Part shown: one piece after another, positions 16,376 to 25,274 of the stretch | Numbering within the stretch: position 1 is the first letter of the stretch | Layout of the letters: each line of letters begins with the position of its first letter | Origin: an uncultured delta proteobacterium | Lineage (GTDB): Bacteria; Myxococcota_A; Polyangia; Polyangiales; Polyangiaceae | NCBI GenBank assembly: GCA_903892415.1 | Contig: CAITIQ010000299.1 | Location: 1 to 62,933, forward strand | Length of the DNA stretch: 62,933 bases | Reading direction: 5' to 3' | Made by a program: the position numbers and the translations under genes | The notes under the pieces: generated by a model | The model's database searches: none | What the model saw: the letters and a program-made list of their open reading frames with translations, nothing else | Told to the model about the DNA's origin: nothing

Positions 16376-17086
16376 ATGCTTGATGGCTTCACCCTCGACC
16401 AGCTGCGTACCTTCGTTGCGATTCATGCGGCTGGAAATTTTTCGGCGGCGGCTCGCAAGCTAAAGCGGGCTCAATCTGCAGTAAGCAGCACGATGTCGAA
16501 TCTCGAGGAGCAGCTCGGCGTCGTGCTCTGGAACCGTACGACCCGCATCCCAACGCTCACCGCACACGGAGAGGCGCTGCTCACTGCGGCTAATAGGGTA
16601 TTGGAAGAAGCCGAGGCCTTCGCGATGCGCAGATCGACCGATGGAAACGCCTCACGCCCCTTGGCGCGATTGCCGCAGCCGCTCGAGTCAAAGGCGTTCC
16701 GCGAGCATATCCAAGTCGTCTTGGCCGAACGTCGGCTCGATGAAGGCGCTCCTGATCAAGCCGTACTCTCCCCGCGGACCTGGCGCGTCACCGACCTCTA
16801 TACCAAACGCAAGCTGTTGCTCGGTGGCGCTGGTTGGGGAAACCTGCCGGAGCACTACGTTCGCGAAGATCTCGAGCAGGGTAGGCTCGTGGTGATTCGG
16901 CCGGCCGCTTGGGGGAAGGACGAACACTCGCTGTGCCTCTCGCTCATCTATCGACGGGACATGACCTTGGGACCAGCTCACCGCTGGATCTTCGAGAACC
17001 TGCAGCAGCTTTGCGAACGAGTGATCGCCTTGCCAGCCGAAGTCGCGCCTCGGATCGCGCGTCGGAAGAACAATCGCCCCCGCTGA
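16376..17086 (+). CDS. LysR-family regulator with deleted first effector half
   Basis: 236 residues, against about 300 for the family. The N-terminal winged HTH is intact ('TLDQLRTFVAIHAAGNFSAA', 'QSAVSSTMSNLEEQLGVVLW'). After the linker helix ('LEEAEAFAMR', about residue 85) the sequence jumps to what is normally the middle of the effector domain ('REHIQVVLAERR', 'SPRTWRVTDLYTKRKLLLGG'). About 60-80 residues of sub-domain RD1 are missing, yet the frame is kept. The start is the ATG at 16376; the longer frame is antisense to the lipoprotein. It sits 71 bases before a pirin gene, a common pairing. It may bind DNA without ligand control, or be decaying. Confidence 0.75.
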   Translation: MLDGFTLDQLRTFVAIHAAGNFSAAARKLKRAQSAVSSTMSNLEEQLGVVLWNRTTRIPTLTAHGEALLTAANRVLEEAEAFAMRRSTDGNASRPLARLPQPLESKAFREHIQVVLAERRLDEGAPDQAVLSPRTWRVTDLYTKRKLLLGGAGWGNLPEHYVREDLEQGRLVVIRPAAWGKDEHSLCLSLIYRRDMTLGPAHRWIFENLQQLCERVIALPAEVAPRIARRKNNRPR

Positions 17087-17157
17087 TACTAACTATCGTT
17101 TCACCGGGGCTACCCGATATCGAACAACGGCCTACTCTGATTCGCACAGGAGCCGCT

Positions 17158-17922
17158 ATGACGTCTGAAGCTACAAGCGCTGGGGGTGTTGAGATGAGTA
17201 ACTCGGTGGAACCGTTGGTGCTGGGCTTTCGCAGGTCGGGAGAGCGTGGCGACGCCAATCACGGCTGGCTTCGGTCGAAGCACACCTTCTCCTTCGCCGA
17301 CTTCTATGACCCCTCGTGGATGGGCTTTCGCGCTCTGCGGGTGATCAATGATGACCGCGTCGCGCCTGGTCAGGGCTTTCCAACGCATGGGCATCGCGAC
17401 ATGGAGATCCTCTCGTACGTGCTCGCGGGCGCGCTCGAACACAAGGACTCGATGGGTACTGGCTCGGTGATTCGGCCGGGAGATGTGCAGCGCATGAGCG
17501 CTGGAACCGGCGTCCGCCACAGCGAATACAATGCTTCAAAGCAGGAGGACGTCCACTTCTTGCAGATCTGGGTTCAGCCAGACCAAGCGGGCAATCCACC
17601 GGGCTACGAGCAAAAGAACTTTCCGGTGGAAGCGCGCAAAGGCCGGTTGGCCTTGGTGGCCTCCAAGGACGGGCGCGAAGGCAGCATTCGTATCCACGCG
17701 GACGCGGCCATGTATGCCGGCGTATTTGAATCGGGAGACAGCACAAGCTTTGAACTGCCGGCAGGACGGCATCTGTGGCTGCACGTCGCCAAGGGCGCTG
17801 TACTGGTCAATGGTGAGCGACTCGAGGCGGGCGACGCCGCTTTCAGCAAGGCGACTGCGGGAGGGATGATGCGAGTCGAAGGCGATGGCGCTGGAGAGGT
17901 CTTACTCTTCGATCTTCATTGA
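17158..17922 (+). CDS. Pirin family protein (cupin)
   Basis: 254 residues from an ATG with a good ribosome-binding site (AGGAG, 17148-17152). Bicupin. The metal ligands of pirin are conserved in 'FPTHGHRDMEILSYVL' (two His) and 'GVRHSEYN' (His, Glu). Bacterial pirins include quercetin 2,3-dioxygenases and redox sensors; the exact role is not predictable. It is downstream of a LysR gene that may regulate it. Its last 7 bases overlap, antisense, the end of the hydrolase gene on the other strand. Confidence 0.92.
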   Translation: MTSEATSAGGVEMSNSVEPLVLGFRRSGERGDANHGWLRSKHTFSFADFYDPSWMGFRALRVINDDRVAPGQGFPTHGHRDMEILSYVLAGALEHKDSMGTGSVIRPGDVQRMSAGTGVRHSEYNASKQEDVHFLQIWVQPDQAGNPPGYEQKNFPVEARKGRLALVASKDGREGSIRIHADAAMYAGVFESGDSTSFELPAGRHLWLHVAKGAVLVNGERLEAGDAAFSKATAGGMMRVEGDGAGEVLLFDLH

Positions 17923-18815
17923 GCAGTCGCTGGTCCGGGCTCGCGCAGCAGCCAGGGCAAAAGCTCTTTGACGTCCTCACCGAGTGGACCTTCGAGGCTG
18001 TGGCTCGCTGTGCGTAACCGCAGCTCGGCGGCGAGCCCGGCCTGCGCGAGCCAAGGCCGCGAGCGCTCGGCCTTCTCGCGGCAGCTCGGTTGACCACAGA
18101 CGATACCAACTCGCATATCCCGCTGAGCCATGCGTTTTGCGAGACTGACGGTCCATTCGCCGGCCCCGCCGTCCACCAGCAAGACGCCATTGAAGTGGGC
18201 CGCTAACTCAGGCCGCTCATGCAAGGCCAGGATGCCCATACTCGCACCCTGCGAGAATCCAACGTAGAGCGCCCGCTCGAGTTCGACGCTGGAAGCATAG
18301 GGTTCCTCCGTAGCAAGCACGGTAAAGATCGCTTGCAGCTCTTGTCCTAGTTTGGGGTGCCCGTCATAGAAGTAGCCGCGCTGCGCCTCGGGTAGGTGCT
18401 TGTTACTAGGGTATCCGCGGGTGCATACCAGCAAGTAGTCATCCGGGAGCAACGCTTCATAGTGTGCGCAATGGGGCTCTGGGCGTTCACCTGCGCCATG
18501 GGCGATCAAAGCGAGCCGCGCTTTTTGACGACCCTCCCCGCGCGGTAACACGATGTGAGCTGGTTCAAAGCCTTGCAGCGCTAACTGCCTTATGCGCGGT
18601 TCATCTTGAAAAAGGGCGCGATGCGCAGGCGGCTCCACCGCCGCAGCGCTCGAAGGCGCTGCACTTGGGCTAGAAGCTGCGTCTCCAACTGCGGTTGGGG
18701 CCCTCTCCACCACCCGTTCGCTGGCGGAGCTACTCGTGGGGGCGGGTGGATGGTCGGCCCCGCCGCAGCCGATGCTCACCGCGATGAGCCAACGCGTGAT
18801 CGCATGTTGGCTCAT
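17916..18815 (-). CDS. Exported alpha/beta hydrolase (probable lipoprotein)
   Basis: About 299 residues from ATG 18815. A hydrophobic start 'ITRWLIAVSIGCGG' contains a lipobox-like Cys, followed by a Ser/Ala/Pro linker. The alpha/beta-hydrolase domain has the oxyanion-side motif 'ALIAHGAGE', nucleophile elbow 'GFSQGASMG' (Ser), a probable acid in 'LLVDGGAGEW', and C-terminal 'TASHSLEG' (His). Probably an esterase or peptidase-like enzyme outside the cytoplasm. The start overlaps the end of the membrane protein gene upstream by 4 bases, indicating coupling. Confidence 0.75.
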   Translation of the reverse strand: MSQHAITRWLIAVSIGCGGADHPPAPTSSSASERVVERAPTAVGDAASSPSAAPSSAAAVEPPAHRALFQDEPRIRQLALQGFEPAHIVLPRGEGRQKARLALIAHGAGERPEPHCAHYEALLPDDYLLVCTRGYPSNKHLPEAQRGYFYDGHPKLGQELQAIFTVLATEEPYASSVELERALYVGFSQGASMGILALHERPELAAHFNGVLLVDGGAGEWTVSLAKRMAQRDMRVGIVCGQPSCREKAERSRPWLAQAGLAAELRLRTASHSLEGPLGEDVKELLPWLLREPGPATAQ

Positions 18816-19198
18816 TGTCCGCTGGGAGCGGCCAGCACTCCACATACGTTATAGAGCTTGATTGCCCCCCAGGTTGGCAACACGACCAGTACCGCTGCTG
18901 CTTGGCTGTTCTCAGCAAACAGCGCAGCCCCCAGCGTGCCCAACGCCGCCAAGCTGAAGAGCGCAAAGCCAACTTGCGCCACGCGCAGCGAGCAGCGGTA
19001 AACCCCAACCCCGATGCCCACGATCACGGCTGCGGCAACGAATCCTGAGCAACGCGCCCACGAATCGGTTGCCCCGGAGCTGCCCGGCGGCATCGCGAAC
19101 TCCATCGCCTGGCCAATCAGCGGTAACAGCGCGAAGAGCCAAAGAAACTTGGCTGTGTGTTCAACCGGCGCTTCCTCGAAGGTGTTGCCAAGCGTCAT
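18812..19198 (-). CDS. Small membrane protein (3-4 helices)
   Basis: 128 residues with hydrophobic segments near 18-35, 50-68, 72-95 and 100-120. No conserved motif recognised. It is coupled to the hydrolase gene by a 4-base overlap. Function unknown. Confidence 0.6.
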   Translation of the reverse strand: MTLGNTFEEAPVEHTAKFLWLFALLPLIGQAMEFAMPPGSSGATDSWARCSGFVAAAVIVGIGVGVYRCSLRVAQVGFALFSLAALGTLGAALFAENSQAAAVLVVLPTWGAIKLYNVCGVLAAPSGQ

Positions 19199-19210
19199 AC
19201 TGCCGTCTGG

Positions 19211-19873
19211 CTATTGGCAGGATAGGTACGCGTTATCGTAGTTGTAATAGCCAGTTAAAAACGGCAAGCACTGTTGGTTGGGTCCGCAGTCGGCGGTGGT
19301 GTTGCACATCGTTTCGTCTGCGCACGATTCGCGACACTCGGTTTCGTAGATGTCATTGGCGGTGTCATAGTCCCCGCAGCACAGTTGACTGCCTTGGCAA
19401 TCATCGTGGAAGTTGCAGCGCAGGGTCTTGGCGGAACCACAACCGTCCTGCGCCAGCGCGCACGCGTCTGAGTCGGTAAAGAAGCTGTGGAAGCAGCAGA
19501 CGCTGCCGGGTGGACAAGGCACCGCTGGGTCATCGGGGCCGCAAGCTACTTGGGCTACGACAGCCATCCCGCCCTCACCAGTGCCGCCCATCCCACCAGC
19601 ATGCCCAGCGCCGTTGCTGGTGCTGCCGCCATTGCCCGGCCCGCCGCCATTGCCAGGTCCACCGCCGTTGCCAGGTCCACCGCCATTGCCCGGCCCGCCG
19701 CCGTTACCGGGCCCGACGGGATCGCCGCCGCGACCATCCCCGCCTCTGCCATCCCCGCCGGCTCCGGTTCCGCCTGCCCCACCAAACCCGAAGTCTGGGA
19801 AGCAGGCACCGAGGCACACCAAGCAGGTCATCACGCTGGGCAGTGACCACCGTGAGCGAAGCGAAGATTTCAC
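19211..19873 (-). CDS. Cys-rich lipoprotein with PGNGGG repeat linker
   Basis: About 220 residues from GTG 19873 (the longer frame would run into asnS). Signal ends in 'VCLGAC' (lipobox). The linker is Gly/Asp-rich and then five PGNGGG units, encoded by an 18-base tandem repeat. The C-terminal domain (about 110-220) is rich in paired cysteines ('PPGSVCCFHSF', 'CQGSQLCCGDYD', 'CNTTADCGPNQQCLPF'), a pattern of small disulfide-bonded myxobacterial surface proteins. Exported; function unknown. Confidence 0.7.
   Translation of the reverse strand: MKSSLRSRWSLPSVMTCLVCLGACFPDFGFGGAGGTGAGGDGRGGDGRGGDPVGPGNGGGPGNGGGPGNGGGPGNGGGPGNGGSTSNGAGHAGGMGGTGEGGMAVVAQVACGPDDPAVPCPPGSVCCFHSFFTDSDACALAQDGCGSAKTLRCNFHDDCQGSQLCCGDYDTANDIYETECRESCADETMCNTTADCGPNQQCLPFLTGYYNYDNAYLSCQ
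19626..19714. repeat. 18-bp tandem repeat (about 5 copies) coding PGNGGG
   Basis: Five units of 18 bases, consensus CCGCCATTGCCAGGTCCA with third-position variation, inside the lipoprotein gene. Length of the linker is therefore likely to vary between strains by slippage without changing frame. Confidence 0.9.
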
Positions 19874-19911
19874 GATTCGATGGTAGTCGATCTTGCCCGC
19901 GAGGCGAACCC

Positions 19912-21330
19912 TCAGAACTGCGCCCAGCCCGGAACGCGCGGATAGGGAATGGCGTCTCGAATGTTGGCCAGCCCGCAGATGTAGACAATCAGGCGCTCGA
20001 AGCCGAGGCCAAAGCCAGCGTGCGGAACAGAGCCGTAGCGGCGCAGGTCTCGGTACCAACCGTAGTGCTCGGGCACCAGGTTCATCGCACGCATACGCGC
20101 GTCCAAGCGGTCGAGCCGCTCCTCACGTTGGCTGCCACCAATGATCTCGCCGATCCCCGGGGCCAATACGTCCATCGCGGCGACGGTCTTACCGTCCTCG
20201 TTCATACGCATGTAAAACGCTTTGATCTGCTCGGGATAGTTCATTACCACCACCGGCCGGCCGATGTGCTCTTCAGTCAAGTAGCGCTCATGCTCGGTCT
20301 GCAGGTCTTTGCCCCACTCTGGCGCGTACTCGAACTTCTTCTTCTTGGCCGCCTTTAGGATCTCGATCGCCGCTGTGTACTCAATCCGCTCGAAGGACGA
20401 CTCGACGAAGGCTTCCAGGCGGCTCAAGAGGCCGCTCTGCGTGACGATGCCTTTACCAACCGTGGTCTCCAGGAACTTGAGGTCGTCACTGCGTTCGGCC
20501 AACACCGAGCGGAACACCGCCTTTAGAAAACGCTCGGCTAGGTCGGCGTCGGCGTTCAAGTCAGCGAAGGCGATCTCCGGCTCGATCATCCAGAACTCGG
20601 CCAAGTGCCGGCTGGTGTTGGAGTTCTCTGCGCGGAAGGTGGGTCCAAAGGTGTAGACCTTGGAGAGCGCGAGACAATAGGCCTCTACGTTGAGCTGGCC
20701 GGAGACTGTGAGGTAGGCCTCTTTGCCGAAGAAGTCCTTCTGAAAGTCGACCTTCCCATCGACGCGCGGCAGGTTGTTGATGTCCAACGTGGATACGCGA
20801 AACATCTGCCCGGCGCCCTCGGCGTCGGAGGCGGTGACGATGGGTGTGTTGACCCAAGCGAAGCCCTCATCGTTGAAGAAGCGATGAATCGCCATGGCCG
20901 CGGCGTGGCGGATGCGCGCGATCGCGCCGAAGGTGTTGGTCCGAGGCCGTAGGTGCGCCTGCTCGCGCAGGAACTCGGCGGTGTGCTGCTTGGGCTGCAT
21001 CGGGTAGGTCTCCGGGTCATCCACGAAGCCGACCGCGATCACCTCATCCGCCTGAATCTCGAAGGACTGGCCTTTGCCTTGGCTTTGAACGAGCGTGCCT
21101 CGACAAATCAGCGAGCTGCCGGTGGAGAGACGCAGTACCTCCGTCTGATAGTTCTCGAGCGTATTCGGCCCAACGACCTGAATCGGGTCTTGGCAGCTGC
21201 CATCGGTCAGGTGAATGAACGAGATACCGGCCTTCGAGTCGCGGCGAGTGCGCACCCAGCCGCGAACCTCGACCTTGTTGCCGACCGCTACCTGTCCTGC
21301 GAGAGCTTGTTTGACGCTGACGACATCCAT
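19912..21330 (-). CDS. asnS: Asparaginyl-tRNA synthetase
   Basis: 472 residues, normal for the family. It attaches asparagine to tRNA-Asn. N-terminal OB-fold anticodon-binding domain ('[20 protein letters not shown]'), then the class II catalytic core with motif 2 ('[20 protein letters not shown]') and motif 3 ('[16 protein letters not shown]'). '[10 protein letters not shown]' matches the AsnRS-type insertion. Followed closely by the lipoprotein gene, separated by 38 bases. Confidence 0.97.
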   Translation of the reverse strand: MDVVSVKQALAGQVAVGNKVEVRGWVRTRRDSKAGISFIHLTDGSCQDPIQVVGPNTLENYQTEVLRLSTGSSLICRGTLVQSQGKGQSFEIQADEVIAVGFVDDPETYPMQPKQHTAEFLREQAHLRPRTNTFGAIARIRHAAAMAIHRFFNDEGFAWVNTPIVTASDAEGAGQMFRVSTLDINNLPRVDGKVDFQKDFFGKEAYLTVSGQLNVEAYCLALSKVYTFGPTFRAENSNTSRHLAEFWMIEPEIAFADLNADADLAERFLKAVFRSVLAERSDDLKFLETTVGKGIVTQSGLLSRLEAFVESSFERIEYTAAIEILKAAKKKKFEYAPEWGKDLQTEHERYLTEEHIGRPVVVMNYPEQIKAFYMRMNEDGKTVAAMDVLAPGIGEIIGGSQREERLDRLDARMRAMNLVPEHYGWYRDLRRYGSVPHAGFGLGFERLIVYICGLANIRDAIPYPRVPGWAQF

Positions 21331-21379
21331 TGCGGCGTTGCTAGCGCCGCCGCTCCGCCGTCACAAGTGGGGACTCAGA

Positions 21380-23143
21380 CTACGCGGGGGATGCTGCCAG
21401 TCGGCCCTTCAAAACCGCGCGCGCAATTGGGTGGTAGCTGGGGGCTGCCTGCTCAAAGATGCTGCGCGCAAGCGCGGCCGTCTCCGTGCGCTCGAGCAAG
21501 GCAGCGTACAGCGGCACGAGGTACTTCATCCTGCCAACCGTTCCGAGCACGCGACGAACCTCGGGCAAAACGTCGTCATAGCCGGAGCTGAGTGCGACTC
21601 GGAGCCACGACACCTTGACCTCCATGTTGCCGGTGCTGGTGAAAGGAAAGCGTTGGTCGAGCGTCTCACAGAAGGCTCGCGGCATCGGTCGCGGCAGCCG
21701 GTCGAGCCAGAGGTTCCACTCGGTCGAAGACAGCTCGAGCCCCGCCGGTGGCAGCGCGCTGCCCATCGCCTCCACCGCCGCGAGCTTGGCCGAGCGCACA
21801 CTCGGCGCGCCCTCCGGGACACCTTCCCCGTCAATCCAGCGAGCGGCGTCGATGCTCGCGAGCACGCCGGGTAGCTCGACCTCGGTGAAGGCGAGGAACT
21901 CCTCCGTGGTCACGGCGCCAAAACGGAACTTCTCGAGATAACGTTTGGCGAACACGTCGAAGCGTTCACGCCCGACCTTCCCCTCGATCGTTCGCAAGAA
22001 CAATTCGCCTTTGTCGTAAGGCACGACAGAGAAGGCTTCGTCGGGGTCGACCCCGGTCAGATGCGTGCGCAATCGGGTGAGCGCGCCCTGGCCGGCCCGC
22101 GCGAAGCGCTCCACCGTCTCATCAAGGTCGTGTCGGCAGATCGCTGCGAGCAGCGCCGCTGAGTCTGGGCCCTCGACCACCTCGGTGATGCGTAACTCAG
22201 CGTAACGAGTCCAGCCCTCGTTCAGCCAGAAGTGCTCGGCGTTGCTATTGGTTACCAGGTTACCCGTCCAGGCGTGCGCCAGCTCATGCGCAATCACGCG
22301 CACTTGCGAGCGGTCTTTCGCCAGCAACGTCGGGGTGACGAAGGTAAGTCGCGGGTTCTCCATACCGCCATAAGGGAAGGACGGAGGCATCACCAGGATG
22401 TCGAAGCGCTCCCAGGCGTAGGCGCCGAACAGCGCCTCTCCGGCGTCGAGCATCTTGTCGATCTCCTCGAACTCCCAAGCGGCAGCATCGACCACCGAGG
22501 GCTCAGCCCAGACCATCGAGCGCTCGCCGAGCTTCCTTGCTTCGAGCTCACCGACCGCAAAAGCAAAAAGATAGGGCGCCAGCGGTTGAGGCATTGCCCA
22601 GCGCTCGACGGCTTGCTCTCCAACGACCTCACGACTGACGAAGCCCGCTGCCATCAGCGCTCGCAGCGGCGCTGGTACCGTCAGCTTCGCCTTATAGGTT
22701 ATTCGTCGGCTGGGCGTGTCTTGCAGCGGCAAGATCGAGCGGGTGTGAATCGCCTGGCATTGCGAGAAAAGATAAGGGTGTTTACCGCCAGCCGTCTGGG
22801 CTGGCTCGAGCCATTGCAACGCGCTCGCGTCGGGGGCCGTGCGATAGCGTATTTTAACCGTCTTGACGCCGGCCGGTAGCATGAGCGAGAGCTTCGACCC
22901 GAGCACTGGATCGGCTGCACCCAGGCTGAATTCGATCGGGTTGTCCTGTGCGTCGCTGATGGCAATTACGGTTAGCTTCCGGCTGTCGAGGTCGAGCGGC
23001 CCCGCAAGAGAGGGCGCGTCCAGCTCGAGCAGCGCGGTCGCTTCGAGCGTTCGGCTCGCAAAATCTACGCGTGCCTCCCAGTCGACGGCGATCACCTTGG
23101 AGTGCGAGTCATCAGCATAGGAATGAGGGTCGAGTCTAGCCAT
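21380..23143 (-). CDS. M1 family zinc aminopeptidase (leukotriene-A4-hydrolase-like)
   Basis: 587 residues from the internal ATG 23143, which has a GGAG site 12-13 bases upstream; a GTG at 23203 is the alternative. N-terminal beta saddle, then the thermolysin-like core with exopeptidase motif 'GGMENPR', zinc motif 'HELAHAWTGN' and the third ligand Glu in 'NEGWTRYAE'. A C-terminal armadillo-like helical domain follows, as in LTA4H/aminopeptidase B types. No signal peptide, so cytoplasmic. It releases N-terminal residues from peptides. The LysR gene ends just upstream of the longer start. Confidence 0.92.
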   Translation of the reverse strand: MARLDPHSYADDSHSKVIAVDWEARVDFASRTLEATALLELDAPSLAGPLDLDSRKLTVIAISDAQDNPIEFSLGAADPVLGSKLSLMLPAGVKTVKIRYRTAPDASALQWLEPAQTAGGKHPYLFSQCQAIHTRSILPLQDTPSRRITYKAKLTVPAPLRALMAAGFVSREVVGEQAVERWAMPQPLAPYLFAFAVGELEARKLGERSMVWAEPSVVDAAAWEFEEIDKMLDAGEALFGAYAWERFDILVMPPSFPYGGMENPRLTFVTPTLLAKDRSQVRVIAHELAHAWTGNLVTNSNAEHFWLNEGWTRYAELRITEVVEGPDSAALLAAICRHDLDETVERFARAGQGALTRLRTHLTGVDPDEAFSVVPYDKGELFLRTIEGKVGRERFDVFAKRYLEKFRFGAVTTEEFLAFTEVELPGVLASIDAARWIDGEGVPEGAPSVRSAKLAAVEAMGSALPPAGLELSSTEWNLWLDRLPRPMPRAFCETLDQRFPFTSTGNMEVKVSWLRVALSSGYDDVLPEVRRVLGTVGRMKYLVPLYAALLERTETAALARSIFEQAAPSYHPIARAVLKGRLAASPA

Positions 23144-23203
23144 CGCGCGCGATGCTACTCCGTTCCCAACGATAGGCGAGAGCCTGCGATGGTCGTTTGC
23201 CAC

Positions 23204-24091
23204 CTACTCGGTCAGCGCCGCAAACACCGCCTGGCCCGCTCGGCCGAGCTTCCGTCCGCGGCGTCGGTAAAGACGCGGAGCGAACTCATGGGTAGCGCCG
23301 GCAGCGAGCGAGAGCTTCTTGCAATCGCCGCGCGCAAGCTCGGCCTGTATCAGATGCTCCGGCATCCAACCGAAGCCAACCCCAGCCAATAGCGCTGTCT
23401 TCTTCGCTGCAAAGTCATTGAGCACGACGCGCGATTGCGGCTCGATGCCCGAGGTGGAAAGTGAGAGCCGCGGATCCGAGCCGCGCACTGTGAGCAATAC
23501 GTTGCTGGCGAGCTCCTCGAGGGTGAGCCTCTTTTGCGCCGACAGCGGGTGGCGCTTATGCGCAACCAAGTAGGCGCGAAAGGTTGGTAACACAGTAGCC
23601 GTAACCAACCCCGATGACGCGGGCAGAACCGAGATCATCAGGTCGGCTTCGCGCGCTTCGAAGGCGGCCTCGACCCCGGAAAGAAACTCGGTGATTACTT
23701 CGATACGCGTAGCGGCGCCGCTGCGTGCCAACCCGGCGACCACCTCGAACAGTCGGGAGGTCGGGCAAACCCCGTCCACCACGATCGAGAGCCGTGGCTC
23801 CCAACCACTCTTCACCTCGTGGACAGCCACTTGCAACCGACGTTCAGCCTCGAGCAGCTGTCGCATCCCCTCGAGCACTCGTTCCCCGGCGGGCGTGAAC
23901 TTGAGGCGGTACCCGGAGCGGTCGAGCAGACGCAGCTCCAGGGCTTCCTCCAACGTTCTCAGCGTATAGAGCACCGCTGAATGGCCTTTGGCCAATGCTT
24001 TTGCCGCCGCCTTGAGCGAGCCTGCTTTGGCCAGCGCATCAAGTACGCGCGCCTGCTCGAGCGTGACTACGGGGGCCGCAACAATGTCCAT
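23204..24091 (-). CDS. LysR-type regulator, divergent from hmgA
   Basis: 295 residues. N-terminal winged HTH ('TLEQARVLDALAKAGSLKAA', 'HSAVLYTLRTLEEALELRLL') and a full effector-binding domain ('AADLMISVLP'-type core, 'GVGFGWMPEHLI'). The start codon is only 67 bases from the divergent homogentisate dioxygenase start. By the usual LysR arrangement it likely controls hmgA-hppD from the shared promoter, perhaps sensing an aromatic intermediate. Confidence 0.9.
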   Translation of the reverse strand: MDIVAAPVVTLEQARVLDALAKAGSLKAAAKALAKGHSAVLYTLRTLEEALELRLLDRSGYRLKFTPAGERVLEGMRQLLEAERRLQVAVHEVKSGWEPRLSIVVDGVCPTSRLFEVVAGLARSGAATRIEVITEFLSGVEAAFEAREADLMISVLPASSGLVTATVLPTFRAYLVAHKRHPLSAQKRLTLEELASNVLLTVRGSDPRLSLSTSGIEPQSRVVLNDFAAKKTALLAGVGFGWMPEHLIQAELARGDCKKLSLAAGATHEFAPRLYRRRGRKLGRAGQAVFAALTE

Positions 24092-24096
24092 GCTCT

Positions 24097-24124
24097 AGAC
24101 ATAGTATGGTCAAACATTGTGTCT
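24097..24124. promoter_or_regulatory. Imperfect palindrome, candidate LysR operator for hmgA-hppD
   Basis: AGACA(TAG)TATG ... CATTGTGTCT: the outer arms AGACA/TGTCT match perfectly and the inner bases ATG/CAT continue the symmetry, with total span 28 bases. It fills the short gap between the divergent LysR and hmgA starts, where a LysR site would be expected. Confidence 0.45.
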
Positions 24125-24158
24125 TTCTTGAGAATGCGTTCGGCCCCACGCTTAGCTG

Positions 24159-25274
24159 ATGGATATCCCCTACATTCGCGGAAGGGTGGCGCAGCAGGCT
24201 CACGTGGGACTGCCGGAGGGCACCGTTGAAGAGGAGTACGCACGCGGTGGTTTCTTCGGCCGCTACGCGCATCTGTATCGGCGTGAAGCACCGGTAGGCT
24301 GGACGCGAATCGAAGGGCCGCTGCGCCCGCGCGCTTACGATCTCGAGCAGTCTGCCGCCGGTCGCGCGGATCAGCTCGGTCGGACTCCGCTCTTCTTCAA
24401 CTCCGACGTACGCCTTTCCTGGGCCAGCGCGCTCGAGCCTTGGCCCTTCTTCTACCGCAACGCCGATGCCGACGAGCTCTTGTTCGTTCACCGCGGCGCA
24501 GGCCGCCTCGAGACCGACTTCGGCCCGCTCAGCTACGAGCCCGGGGACTACCTGTTGATCCCGCGGGGCACCGTTCAAAGGCTTTCCCCCACCAGCGCGA
24601 CGCGTCTGTTCGTCGTCGAGAGTTCGGGCGAGGTGAGCTTTCCCGACCGCGGCATGTTGGGGCAACACGCGCTCTTCGACCCTGCGGTGTTGGTGGTTCC
24701 TTCTCCCGAGGAAGGCTCGCTCGCTACGCCGGTCACCCCGGAAGGCGAGTTCGAGTTGCGGGTGGTGCGCAGCGGTCAGACCACCAAAATCTTCTATCCC
24801 TTCTGCCCGATCAACACCGTTGGCTGGAAGGGGACGCTTAGTGCACTGAAGCTACGGGTTCGGGACATCCGGCCGGTGAGCTCAGACCGCTACCACTTGC
24901 CCCCGTCCGCTCACTCAACGTTCGTCATGCCCAACGCCGTCGTCTGCACCTTTGCGCCGCGGCCGCTGGAGAACGGTGACCCTACTGCGTTGAAGGTACC
25001 GTTCTATCACTCGAACATCGACTTCGACGAAGTGCTCTTTTACCACAGCGGGAACTTCTTCAGCCGCGAGGGCATTTCTCCCGGCATGCTGACGCTTCAT
25101 CCGCAGGGCATTCACCATGGCCCGCAAGCTGGTGCGGAGGCCCGGTCGAAGGATGCGCGCGCCACCGAGGAAGTCGCCATCATGGTGGATACCAAGAACC
25201 CGCTCGAGGTGGCCGACGCTGCTCAGCAGTTTGAGAAGCCTGACTATTGGATGAGCTGGAGGAAGGGTCGATGA
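24159..25274 (+). CDS. hmgA: Homogentisate 1,2-dioxygenase
   Basis: 371 residues, the shorter bacterial form. It opens the ring of homogentisate to maleylacetoacetate in tyrosine/phenylalanine degradation, using Fe(II). The sequence shows the cupin core ('ADELLFVHRGAGRLETDFGP', 'YEPGDYLLIPRGT') and the C-terminal iron region ('DFDEVLFYHSGNFFSREGIS', 'TLHPQGIHHGP'), with His and Glu ligands in the expected places. It overlaps hppD by 4 bases (ATGA), so product and substrate enzymes are co-translated. A divergent LysR gene lies upstream. Confidence 0.93.
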   Translation: MDIPYIRGRVAQQAHVGLPEGTVEEEYARGGFFGRYAHLYRREAPVGWTRIEGPLRPRAYDLEQSAAGRADQLGRTPLFFNSDVRLSWASALEPWPFFYRNADADELLFVHRGAGRLETDFGPLSYEPGDYLLIPRGTVQRLSPTSATRLFVVESSGEVSFPDRGMLGQHALFDPAVLVVPSPEEGSLATPVTPEGEFELRVVRSGQTTKIFYPFCPINTVGWKGTLSALKLRVRDIRPVSSDRYHLPPSAHSTFVMPNAVVCTFAPRPLENGDPTALKVPFYHSNIDFDEVLFYHSGNFFSREGISPGMLTLHPQGIHHGPQAGAEARSKDARATEEVAIMVDTKNPLEVADAAQQFEKPDYWMSWRKGR

